This document shows, piece by piece, positions 50,172-58,136 of a stretch of 64,000 nucleotides of DNA. The position numbers and the translations under genes were made by a program. The stretch is from JABWBH01 sp964526695. Lineage in GTDB: Bacteria > Planctomycetota > Phycisphaerae > UBA1845. Below the pieces are notes generated by a model that was given only the letters and a program-made list of their open reading frames with translations, was not told the DNA's origin and made no database searches. Positions within the stretch are counted from its first letter, which is position 1. Every line of letters begins with the position of its first letter. The stretch covers positions 3,714 to 67,713 of the forward strand of contig CAZGJA010000019.1 in the NCBI GenBank assembly GCA_964526695.1, written 5' to 3'.

Positions 50172-50720
50172 ATGGCCTCCGAACGACAAGCTGAAGCCGC
50201 GAAGGAAGCCGCGCCCCCCGCCAAGAAGTCCAAGATGGTCCTGTTCATCCTGGTCGGCGGGATGATGGTGATCGAGGGCGTCGGCGTCTTCGCGCTGGTG
50301 AACTTCCTTTCGCACAAGCCGGACGAGGCGGCCGCGGAAACGGTGGAACACGTCGAGAGCGAAGAGGACAAGAAGTGGGAGGATCCGCCGGATTCCCAGT
50401 TCGCCGAGTGCGTCGTCGCCGATTGCCGCCCCACCAACGTCCTGACCGGCAAGCTGGTGTACTACAACGTCAAGGTCTCCATCCTCGTCGAGCGGCAGAA
50501 ACTGCCGGGCGTGCAGAAGATGGTGGAGCAGAACAAGTCCCGCCTCGAGGACGCCGTCAACACCGTCGTGCGCAGCGCCGAGCCGAAGATCCTCAACGAA
50601 GCGACCCTCCAGACGGTCAAGCGCCAGCTCAAGGCCGAGCTGGACCGCATCCTCGGCGACGACAAGATCATCAGCGAAGTGCTCGTTCCCCAGCTCATCC
50701 AGATCGGCTCGGGGAAGTGA
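50172..50720 (+). CDS. fliL: Flagellar basal-body-associated protein FliL
   Basis: 182 residues. A short cytoplasmic N-terminus rich in Ala/Lys is followed by a membrane helix (MVLFILVGGMMVIEGVGVFALV, about 22-43), then a periplasmic domain ending LQTVKRQLKAELDRILGDDKIISEVLVPQLIQI, the FliL stomatin-like end. FliL rings surround and stabilise the stator. motA and motB, which normally flank it, are not seen. Confidence 0.85.
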   Translation: MASERQAEAAKEAAPPAKKSKMVLFILVGGMMVIEGVGVFALVNFLSHKPDEAAAETVEHVESEEDKKWEDPPDSQFAECVVADCRPTNVLTGKLVYYNVKVSILVERQKLPGVQKMVEQNKSRLEDAVNTVVRSAEPKILNEATLQTVKRQLKAELDRILGDDKIISEVLVPQLIQIGSGK

Positions 50721-50784
50721 GTCACGCCGCAACGCGGCTTGATCCGATAAGCACGGGACGTATGTTGCTTTAAGAGGATCGCGC

Positions 50785-51561
50785 GTGGCCGACGACCCAA
50801 CCAATCCACAATCCGCCGGCGATGCCTTCGACGCATCGGTCGGTTTCTCGCAGGACGAGATTGACAAGCTTTTCTCCGCGCAGTCCGCGGGAGGCGGTGC
50901 GCCGGCGCCGGCAAGTTCCGCTGCCGGGGCGCAAAGCGCGGCATCCGCGGGCGGCGACGATGTCAATCTTTCCCAGGATGAGCTGGATGCGTTGCTCGCC
51001 GGCGCCGGGCTGACCGATGCGGCGCCTGCGAAGCCGACGGCGCCTGTGCCCACGGCGGCGGCGACTCCCGCGCCGACGACGCCCGCGGGCGGGGGCGCGG
51101 CCAAGCTCGACGCGTATGGTCGCCCGTTCGACGAAGCCGCCGCGGCGATGGCGGCGGCGATCGAAGAGGAGAAGCAGGCGGCGGCTGCGAGCAAGGCGGC
51201 CGCAAGCAAGTCGGCCGCGCCGGCAACTCCGCAAGGCAAACCGCTCGATGCCGGCGCGCTGCCGCAGTTCGCGCCGGGCATCATCGCGGAGCAGACGGCG
51301 CCCGATGGGCTTGATCTCCTCCTCGATGTGAATCTGCGCGTCAAGATCGAGCTGGGGCGAACCCGCATGTTGGTCGAGGACGTGCTGCGCCTGGACGAGG
51401 GCAGCGTCGTCGAGCTGGACCGGCTGGCGGGCGACCCCGTGGACATCTACGCCAACGACCGCCTCGTGGCGCGCGGCGAAATCCTCGTGCTCAACGACAA
51501 CTTCTGCGTCCGCGTCAGCGAAGTCATTACGCTCGATCCGCATCGCGTGGGAGCGGCCTGA
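50785..51561 (+). CDS. fliN: FliN-family motor switch protein with two FliM-like N-terminal peptides
   Basis: 258 residues. The C-terminal about 80 (LLLDVNLRVKIELGRTRMLVEDVLRL, then LDRLAGDPVDIYANDRLVARGEILVLNDNFCVRVSEVI) are a normal FliN SPOA domain. The N-terminus is a 170-residue Ala/Gly/Pro-rich linker with two copies of a motif like the CheY-binding N-terminus of FliM: FSQDEIDKLF (residues 21-30) and LSQDELDALL (62-71). FliM itself is missing from the cluster. Location between fliL and fliO is normal for FliM/FliN. Confidence 0.85.
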   Translation: MADDPTNPQSAGDAFDASVGFSQDEIDKLFSAQSAGGGAPAPASSAAGAQSAASAGGDDVNLSQDELDALLAGAGLTDAAPAKPTAPVPTAAATPAPTTPAGGGAAKLDAYGRPFDEAAAAMAAAIEEEKQAAAASKAAASKSAAPATPQGKPLDAGALPQFAPGIIAEQTAPDGLDLLLDVNLRVKIELGRTRMLVEDVLRLDEGSVVELDRLAGDPVDIYANDRLVARGEILVLNDNFCVRVSEVITLDPHRVGAA

Positions 51562-51586
51562 TTCAATCACGGAGGAGCGCAAGGTC

Positions 51587-52324
51587 ATGGAAGGACCGTC
51601 GATCATCTTCACGTTGGCGCTGATGTGGATGGGCGCGGCCGGGGGCGTAGCGGACGATCAGGGCGTTCCATCCACGCAGAGCAACGTCGGGCTGGCGCTG
51701 AAGGCGGATGTGGATTCTGCCTCGAATCAAACCGCCGAATCAGCAGTCACCGCGGAGCGAGAAGTCGCCCCGGCGCCTCAGTTGTTCAAGCGCCCAACCG
51801 GCGCGGCCAACGGATTGCCGAGTTTGCAGGAATCTCGCGTGAACGGGACGCCGGGGGTCGGCGGCGCGTGGTATCGTTCGGGCATGGTCTCGCTGGTCGC
51901 GGTGCTTTCGCTGATCGGCGCGCTATTCTGGGCCGTGCGCAAGTTCATGCCCGGCGCGGTGACGCGATCGGGCGGCGTAATGAACGTGGTCGCGCGAACC
52001 GCACTTTCGCCGAAACACAGCGTGGCGCTGGTGCAGGTCGGGCGGCGGCGATTCGTGCTGGTTGGGATTTCGGCCGATCGCGTGACGACGCTCGCGGACA
52101 TGGCCGATGCCGACGAGGTGGCGGAGCTGGCGGGCCTGACGTTGGGCGGATCCACCGCGTCGGACCGCAAGTTTGAGCGGGAACTGACGCAGGCCTCGAA
52201 GGCGTTCGAGCCGGCGGAGCTCGTCGAGCCAACGCCTGCCGAGGACAAGGGTCGGCGCGTCGCGGATGCGCGCGGGCAACTGGAGACGTTGCTTGCCCGG
52301 CTCAAGGGAAAGAACGCGGCCTAG
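51587..52324 (+). CDS. fliO: Flagellar biosynthetic protein FliO
   Basis: 245 residues. An N-terminal signal-like stretch (IIFTLALMWMGAAGGVA) and a Ser/Ala-rich linker precede the membrane helix near residue 100 (MVSLVAVLSLIGALFWAVRKF). The FliO C-terminus follows (LSPKHSVALVQVGRRRFVLVGISADRVTTLADM). FliO helps the FliP ring assemble. The order fliO-P-Q-R is standard. Confidence 0.85.
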   Translation: MEGPSIIFTLALMWMGAAGGVADDQGVPSTQSNVGLALKADVDSASNQTAESAVTAEREVAPAPQLFKRPTGAANGLPSLQESRVNGTPGVGGAWYRSGMVSLVAVLSLIGALFWAVRKFMPGAVTRSGGVMNVVARTALSPKHSVALVQVGRRRFVLVGISADRVTTLADMADADEVAELAGLTLGGSTASDRKFERELTQASKAFEPAELVEPTPAEDKGRRVADARGQLETLLARLKGKNAA

Positions 52325-52522
52325 CTCAGCGACCCGTAAGAGTTGCATCTTGACAGAGCCGCGACCGTAAGGGAGCGGACGGCCGCAGAGTGGACGAGCC
52401 GCTTCCTTGCGCTCGCGGCGAGCGGTTTGCGTGTTCTTTCAGCGAACTTGGAAGTGTTGGAAGAACGCGTTGGCCGCGGATCGGAGATCAGCGGCGGATC
52501 GAAGGAGCAGGAGGCTCGAAGC
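52325..52522. repeat. 198-bp gap with a repeat arm before fliP
   Basis: A copy of the ccgtaagggagcgg repeat (about 52355-52378) is paired with a weaker arm near 52400. This resembles the inverted repeat at 43946-44014. The fliP ribosome site AGGAGG follows. Confidence 0.5.
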
Positions 52523-53398
52523 ATGGGTGGCGTGCGTGCGGCAATTCTCGGGTTGATCGTGACCGCGGCGGCGACGGCCGTGAGCGCGCAGGTCACACCT
52601 TCCGAGATCGCTCCTGCCGCACCGACTGGCGCATCCGCCTCCAGCCCCATCGACAATTCCACGCTTGCGGTTCCGGATGTGCGCGCCGTCTTCCCTGCGG
52701 CCACGGACAAGCAGGGCGTCAGCTCCACCTTGCAGATCGTGGTCCTGATGACGGTGCTGGCGCTGGTGCCGTCCATCCTGGTGATGATGACGGCGTTTCC
52801 GCGCATCATCATAGTGCTGGGTCTCCTGCGCCAGGCCATCGGCACGCCGCAGCTTCCCCCGGGCCAAGTTCTGCTGGGGTTGTCGCTGTTTCTCACCATG
52901 CTGGTCATGGCGCCCGTGTGGCAGAAGATCAACGCGGAAGCCGTCACGCCGTACTTCAACAACGCCCCGGGCATGACGCAGCAGAAGGCCATCGACGTTT
53001 CCCTCAAGCATCTGCGCGACTTCATGTATGCCCAGATTCAGCGCGGCGACAATGATGAAGACGTGTTCTTGTTTCTCGAATACGCGCTCGGTCGGAAAAT
53101 CGCGCCAAACGAAGCTGTTGGATTGGAGAATATCGACGGGCACACGCTGGTCGTGCCTACGACTGTGCTGATTCCGGCATTCATGCTCAGCGAACTCAAA
53201 ACGTCGTTCATCATGGGCTTCAAGATATACCTCCCATTTCTCGTGATCGACATGGTCATTGCCTCCATCCTGATCTCCATGGGCATGATGATGCTGCCGC
53301 CGGTTCTGGTTTCGCTGCCGTTCAAGCTGGTGCTGTTTGTTCTGGCCGGGGGGTGGAGCCTGGTGGTGGAATCGCTGCTGGTCAGTTTTGTCACGTAG
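52523..53398 (+). CDS. fliP: Flagellar export gate protein FliP
   Basis: 291 residues from ATG 52523, with AGGAGG 8 bases upstream (the frame opens earlier at 52343). The signal sequence is MGGVRAAILGLIV then TAVSAQ. The FliP core is VLMTVLALVPSILVMMTAFPRIIIVLGLLRQAIGTPQLPPGQVLLGLSLFLTMLVMAPVW, and the C-terminal helices end GMMMLPPVLVSLPFKLVLFVLAGGW. FliP forms the central pore of the export gate. Confidence 0.96.
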   Translation: MGGVRAAILGLIVTAAATAVSAQVTPSEIAPAAPTGASASSPIDNSTLAVPDVRAVFPAATDKQGVSSTLQIVVLMTVLALVPSILVMMTAFPRIIIVLGLLRQAIGTPQLPPGQVLLGLSLFLTMLVMAPVWQKINAEAVTPYFNNAPGMTQQKAIDVSLKHLRDFMYAQIQRGDNDEDVFLFLEYALGRKIAPNEAVGLENIDGHTLVVPTTVLIPAFMLSELKTSFIMGFKIYLPFLVIDMVIASILISMGMMMLPPVLVSLPFKLVLFVLAGGWSLVVESLLVSFVT

Positions 53399-53428
53399 GA
53401 AGTCCGAGGCGGCCGGGAAACGGAACAA

Positions 53429-53468
53429 GAGGCAGCGAGGCAACGAGGCAACGAGGCAACAGGACAAG
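53429..53468 (+). repeat. 8-bp tandem array, GAGGCAAC type, between fliP and fliQ
   Basis: GAGGCAGC followed by three GAGGCAAC units and a partial copy. Two copies of the same unit are at about 41698-41715 between fliG and fliH. Confidence 0.75.
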
Positions 53469-53511
53469 AGAAGCACGCCAAGTAACTAGCAAGTCGGGGA
53501 AGGGTCAGGGC

Positions 53512-53769
53512 ATGGAATTATCACAGGCATTGGACATGGGTCGGGAGGCGTTCTTTGTGGCCTTGAGCACATCGGCGCCCATTCTCGTCATTGGCATGGT
53601 TGTGGGATTGGCGATCTCGCTCGTGCAGACGGTGACTCAACTTCAGGAGCAGACGCTGACGTTCGTGCCGAAGATCGCCGCCATGGTGGTCGCGGCAGCG
53701 TTCTTCATTCCATGGATCGCGCAACAGATGCTTGAATACACAAGGGCCATGCTCGGCGCCTCTCCATGA
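53512..53769 (+). CDS. fliQ: Flagellar export gate protein FliQ
   Basis: 85 residues, two membrane helices: MELSQALDMGREAFFVALSTSAPILVIGMVVGLAISLVQTVTQLQEQTL and FVPKIAAMVVAAAFFIPWIAQQMLEYT. It is a standard-length gate component. Start at ATG 53512; a longer upstream frame is not supported. The stop overlaps an ATG at 53766, which is in the wrong frame for fliR. Confidence 0.95.
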   Translation: MELSQALDMGREAFFVALSTSAPILVIGMVVGLAISLVQTVTQLQEQTLTFVPKIAAMVVAAAFFIPWIAQQMLEYTRAMLGASP

Positions 53770-53826
53770 CGATCGCGTTCCGCGGGGAAATAGAGCGAAC
53801 TGCTCGCCGCCGGACCCAATGCCCCA

Positions 53827-54678
53827 TTGCTGTCCCGACAGCCGGAGGAACTCCAACTGTTTTCTGCCGCCAACATCCTGCTGCTGCTGCCGACGCTGGT
53901 GCTCATCATGGCACGGCTGACCGGATTGATGCTGGCCGCGCCGGTGTTCAGCAGTCGCGCGATCCCGCGGCGGATCAAGGCCGCCTTCGTCATGGTTTCC
54001 GCATGTGTGCTGCTGCCGATGGTGTCCGCCGCCACGCCGCCACAAATTTCGCTGGGCGTCGTAGTGGGCGGTATGGTCGTGGAAATGCTTATTGGCGCCG
54101 CCATCGGGCTGGTGGTGACCATGATGGCTTCCGGCGTGGAGTATGCGGCCAATCTTGTGGGGCAGCAGGCGGGGCTATCGCTGGCGCAGGTGTACGACCC
54201 GACGCTCAATCAGGAGACGAGCGAGCTGGGGCAGCTCTACAGCATCGTCTTCTTCATGTCGTTCCTGCTCGTAGGGGGGCATCGGGCGATGTTCGCAGCG
54301 CTGCTGGATACGTTCAAGTGCATTCCTCCTCTTTCATTTGTCATGGGCGAGTCGCTGGTGGCGACCTTGACCCAGGTGATGAACTCCGCGCTGGCTTTGG
54401 GCATTCGCATCGGCGCGCCGGTCATGCTGAGCATGTTGGTGCTTATTCTCATCATGGGGTTTCTCTCGCGGACGATTCCGCAACTGAATGTGCTGACCAT
54501 CGGGTTTAACCTCAAGGTCGTGCTGCTGCTTGCGGCGTGCGGCTTGACCCTGACGTTCTGCGATGAGCTGATTGCCGACGCAATCACGGACAGCGTGACA
54601 TGGGCGAGGCAAAGCGTGGGCAGCGGCGGGCCGGCGCCTCAGGCAGTGGGAAATGGCATGGCAGCGGCCGGCTCGTAA
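53827..54678 (+). CDS. fliR: Flagellar export gate protein FliR
   Basis: 283 residues with the full FliR pattern: LFSAANILLLLPTLVLIMARLTGLMLAAPVFSSRAIPRRIKAAFVMV, and VGQQAGLSLAQVYDPTLNQETSELGQLYSIVFF. There is no in-frame ATG; the frame opens after TAG at 53791, with CTG 53800 or TTG 53827 as possible starts. TTG 53827 is used here. The ATG at 53766 overlapping the fliQ stop leads into another frame, so a frameshift (natural or in the assembly) is possible. Confidence 0.85.
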   Translation: MLSRQPEELQLFSAANILLLLPTLVLIMARLTGLMLAAPVFSSRAIPRRIKAAFVMVSACVLLPMVSAATPPQISLGVVVGGMVVEMLIGAAIGLVVTMMASGVEYAANLVGQQAGLSLAQVYDPTLNQETSELGQLYSIVFFMSFLLVGGHRAMFAALLDTFKCIPPLSFVMGESLVATLTQVMNSALALGIRIGAPVMLSMLVLILIMGFLSRTIPQLNVLTIGFNLKVVLLLAACGLTLTFCDELIADAITDSVTWARQSVGSGGPAPQAVGNGMAAAGS

Positions 54679-54722
54679 CCGGGAACTGGGCATTGGCATC
54701 ACTGGGAACTGGCATTGGCATC

Positions 54723-54796
54723 GTCACCCCCGCTCAGGCGGGGGTCCAGGGCGCGTAGGCAAACCCCTGGATTCCCGCCTGCGCGGGAATGACGAG
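54723..54796. repeat. Two palindromic repeats between fliR and flhB
   Basis: A GTCACCCCCGC/GCGGGGGTCC unit (54723-54749) is followed by an inverted GGATTCCCGCC/GCGGGAATGAC unit (about 54768-54796). They belong to the same family as 19104-19206 and 46866-46888. Confidence 0.65.
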
Positions 54797-54831
54797 CATA
54801 GGCGTCAGCCGGAGACTTGTAGAAGCGCGGC

Positions 54832-55911
54832 ATGTTTTCAGATTTTGATGACAAAACCGAAGCCCCCACTCCGCGTCGGCGCCAGCAGGCGCGGGCGCAG
54901 GGTCAGATTCCGCGCAGCGCGGACCTGACGGCCACGGCGGCGCTGCTGAGCGGTCTGCTGTTTCTCGGGTGGTGGGGACCGAAATTGTGGCCTCGGCTAA
55001 TCACGCTGCTTCAAACCTCCCTGTCCGCCGAGCGGCTCGCAGACGACGATTCGCCGGTGATCTTCGCGGCCGCGCTCAGCGTTGAAGCCTTTCGGCTCAT
55101 CTGGCCGATCTTCGCAGTGGTTTGCAGTGTGGTGCTGGTGGTGGTCTGGGCACAGGTGGGGTGGAATTTCACGCTCAAACCGCTGACGCCGAACCTCGGC
55201 AAGCTCAATCCCATAAATGGGCTGAAGCGACTTGTGTCGGGAGGCTCGGCGGTGAGCCTGTTGACCAACTTCGCCAAGCTGGTCGTCGTCGGCATTACGA
55301 CCTACGTGACCATCGCGGCCCAGATTAATTATATTCTGCTGGCATGTGTCTTGGGGTTTGAGGATCTGGTGGCCGCTGGGGCGGCAGTGGTTTACCAGCT
55401 TGGTGTGCGGCTCGGCGTGGTGCTTCTGCTTTTGGGCCTGGCGGACTACGTCTATCAGCGATTGCGGCACGAGAAGCAACTGCGGATGACGAAGCAAGAA
55501 GTGAAAGACGAGATGAAGGCCATGGACGGCGATCCGGTGGTCAAGCAGCGCCGTCGGCGCATCCAGATGGAGCTGATGCGACAACGACTGCGCCGCACGG
55601 TCCCGCAGGCCGACATGGTCATTACCAACCCGACGCATCTGGCGATTGCCTTGAAATACGACGCATCCACCATGCCGGCGCCCCGTGTCGTGGCGAAGGG
55701 TGCAGACGAGGTGGCGCTGCTCATTCGTGAGATTGCTTCCCGGTGTGGGATTCCAGTCGTTGAACGGAAGGCGCTCGCGCGCGTGATGTATGCACAGGTG
55801 GAGGTGGGTCAGTACATCCCGGAGAAGTTTTATCAGGCGGTGGCGGAAGTGTTGGCCTATGTGTATCGCATTACAGGGCGCTCCGCGCGTGCAGTGAGGA
55901 GGGCCGGGTGA
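54832..55911 (+). CDS. flhB: Flagellar export switch protein FlhB
   Basis: 359 residues. The N-terminus DDKTEAPTPRRRQQARAQGQIPRS is the conserved FlhB start. Four membrane helices follow and then a cytoplasmic domain with the self-cleaving NPTH motif (Asn266-His269, in VITNPTHLAIALKYD). The cleavage switches export from rod and hook to filament proteins. FliK from 45459 triggers the switch. Confidence 0.96.
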   Translation: MFSDFDDKTEAPTPRRRQQARAQGQIPRSADLTATAALLSGLLFLGWWGPKLWPRLITLLQTSLSAERLADDDSPVIFAAALSVEAFRLIWPIFAVVCSVVLVVVWAQVGWNFTLKPLTPNLGKLNPINGLKRLVSGGSAVSLLTNFAKLVVVGITTYVTIAAQINYILLACVLGFEDLVAAGAAVVYQLGVRLGVVLLLLGLADYVYQRLRHEKQLRMTKQEVKDEMKAMDGDPVVKQRRRRIQMELMRQRLRRTVPQADMVITNPTHLAIALKYDASTMPAPRVVAKGADEVALLIREIASRCGIPVVERKALARVMYAQVEVGQYIPEKFYQAVAEVLAYVYRITGRSARAVRRAG

Positions 55912-55937
55912 TCGCGGCGATCATTGCGAAGTGCGAA

Positions 55938-56021
55938 ATCTGAGATTTGAGATCTGAGATCCACAATCCACGATCCGAAATCGGAAATCCGAAATCCGAA
56001 ATCCGAAATCCAAAATCCCCC
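55938..56021 (+). repeat. 7-bp tandem array, ATCCGAA type, twelve units, between flhB and flhA
   Basis: Twelve heptamers in exact phase: ATCTGAG, ATTTGAG, ATCTGAG, ATCCACA, ATCCACG, ATCCGAA, ATCGGAA, three ATCCGAA, ATCCAAA and ATCCCCC. flhA starts 12 bases after the end. Confidence 0.85.
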
Positions 56022-56033
56022 ACTTGACCTTTC

Positions 56034-58136
56034 ATGCCAATTCCTGAACTCAGCCGAGCAAGTATTGCAACAGGCCTAAAGCGCCATTACGGTGCGGCGC
56101 TGCCGATTCTGGCGATGGCCATGATCTTCGCGCTGCTCGTGCCGCTGCCGACGTGGCTGATGGATCTGCTGCTGGTGCTCAATCTCGGGCTGTCGGCGGT
56201 GATCGCGCTGACGGTCATGTATATGAACGGCCCGCTGGAGTTCAGCTCGTTCCCCACGATCCTCCTGGGCACCACGCTGTTTCGGCTGGTCCTCAACGTC
56301 AGCACGACGCGGTTGGTTTTGACGGACGCCGGTCGCGTCGGAGCCTCCGCGGCGGGGCAGGTCGTGCGTCAATTCGGCGAGTTCGTCGCCAGCGGCTCGC
56401 TCGTCGTGGCGATCATCATCTTCGCCATCATCGTCGTCATCCAGTTCGTCGTCATCACCAAGGGCACGACGCGCATCGCCGAAGTGGCCGCGCGCTTCAC
56501 GCTCGACGGCATGCCCGGCAAGCAGATGGCCGTGGACGCCGACCTCAACGCGCACATCATCTCCGAAGAGGAAGCCAAGCGGCGTCGAGCGGAGATCACC
56601 CGGGAAGCGGATTTCTACGGGGCGATGGACGGCGCCAGCAAGTTCGTGCGCGGCGACGCCGTCGCGGGCATCATCATCACGCTCATCAACATCGTCGGCG
56701 GGGTGCTCATCGGCTGGCTCGAGCACGACATGGAGCTGGCGGACACGCTGCGCACCTACACCGTGCTGACCATCGGCGACGGACTGGTTTCGCAGATTCC
56801 GGCGTTTATCGTCTCCATCGCCGCCGCCATGATCGTCACCCGCTCCGCCAGCAAGAAAAACCTCGGCCGCGAAATCCTCGGGCAGATCAGCGATCAGCCC
56901 ACCGCGCTGGTGATGGCCGGCGGGTTCCTCCTGCTGCTGGCGGTCACGCCGCTGCCCAAGGCCCCGCTGTTCCTCCTGGCGGCTTCATGCGGTGGACTGG
57001 CCATGCTGGTCGCGCGCGCGCGAAAGCAGGCCGCGCTGGCGGCGGCCGCGCCAACCAAGACGAAACCGCAGTCAGAAAAGGTGGAGGACCACCTCGCGCC
57101 GGATCCCATGGGCCTGGACGTGGGCTATGGGCTGATCCGCCTGATCGATCGCAAGCAGGGCGGCGACCTGCTGGATCGGATCAGCAACCTGCGGCGACAG
57201 ATGGCGCAGGAGCTGGGCATCATCATCCCGCCGATCCGCATCCGCGACGACATCAAGCTGCCGCCCAACACCTATCGCGTCACGCTCAAAGGGCTGGAAC
57301 TCGCCACGGGAGAAGTTCTGCCCGGGCATCTGCTGGCGATCAACGCGGGCACGGTGACCGAGCGCATGCGCGGCGTGGAGACGACCGAGCCGGCGTTCGG
57401 TCTGCCCGCAGTGTGGGTGGACAATGCGCTGCGTCACGACGCGGAGCATCGCGGGTACACCGTGGTCGAGGCCTCGAGCGTGCTGATCACCCACGTTTCG
57501 GAGCTGATCAAGTCGCACGCCGACGAAATCCTGACGCGGCAGGAGGTCAACCGCCTGCTGGACAAGCTCAAGGAGCGGTCGCCCAAGCTGGTGGAAGACG
57601 TCGTGCCGGAGGTGCTCAAGGCCGGCGAGATTCAGCGCGTGCTCCAGTCGCTGCTGCGCGAGCGCGTGCCGATCCGCGATTTGGAGCTGATTCTCGAAGC
57701 GGTCAGCGACGTGGCGGACCGCACGAAAGACGTGGAAGTTCTCGGCGAGTACGCGCGGCACGCGCTGGCGCGGACGCTGTGTCATCTGCAGCGGGCGGAT
57801 GACGGCAAGATTCACTGCATCACGCTGGATCCGGTGCTGGAGGAATCGCTGGTTCCTTCGTTCTCGCGGAGCGACAAAGGGCTGCCGCCGTCGATCCCGC
57901 CGAAGCTTCAGCAGCGCATCGTGGACGCGCTGCGCTCGCGCGTGGAGGAGGCGATGCCGAGCTGCCGGGGCCGGGCGCCTGTCCTGCTTTGTGCGCCGCA
58001 GATTCGCGCGGGCGTGCGGCGCTGGATCGAGCACGTGCTGCCTGCGGTGGCAGTGCTCTCGTACAACGAAATCGTGCAGGGGGCGGCCATCGAATCGCAT
58101 GGCCTGGTGACGATCGAGGGTGAGGCGGGTTCATGA
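56034..58136 (+). CDS. flhA: Flagellar export gate protein FlhA
   Basis: 700 residues. The N-terminal membrane part has about eight helices and includes the FHIPEP segment TRIAEVAARFTLDGMPGKQMAVDADLNAHIISEEEAKRRR. The cytoplasmic ring domain follows, for example HLLAINAGTVTERMRGVETTEPAFGLPAVWV and SHADEILTRQEVNRLLDKLKERSPKLVEDVVP. FlhA is the substrate-docking platform of the export apparatus. It overlaps flhF by 4 bases. Confidence 0.97.
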   Translation: MPIPELSRASIATGLKRHYGAALPILAMAMIFALLVPLPTWLMDLLLVLNLGLSAVIALTVMYMNGPLEFSSFPTILLGTTLFRLVLNVSTTRLVLTDAGRVGASAAGQVVRQFGEFVASGSLVVAIIIFAIIVVIQFVVITKGTTRIAEVAARFTLDGMPGKQMAVDADLNAHIISEEEAKRRRAEITREADFYGAMDGASKFVRGDAVAGIIITLINIVGGVLIGWLEHDMELADTLRTYTVLTIGDGLVSQIPAFIVSIAAAMIVTRSASKKNLGREILGQISDQPTALVMAGGFLLLLAVTPLPKAPLFLLAASCGGLAMLVARARKQAALAAAAPTKTKPQSEKVEDHLAPDPMGLDVGYGLIRLIDRKQGGDLLDRISNLRRQMAQELGIIIPPIRIRDDIKLPPNTYRVTLKGLELATGEVLPGHLLAINAGTVTERMRGVETTEPAFGLPAVWVDNALRHDAEHRGYTVVEASSVLITHVSELIKSHADEILTRQEVNRLLDKLKERSPKLVEDVVPEVLKAGEIQRVLQSLLRERVPIRDLELILEAVSDVADRTKDVEVLGEYARHALARTLCHLQRADDGKIHCITLDPVLEESLVPSFSRSDKGLPPSIPPKLQQRIVDALRSRVEEAMPSCRGRAPVLLCAPQIRAGVRRWIEHVLPAVAVLSYNEIVQGAAIESHGLVTIEGEAGS

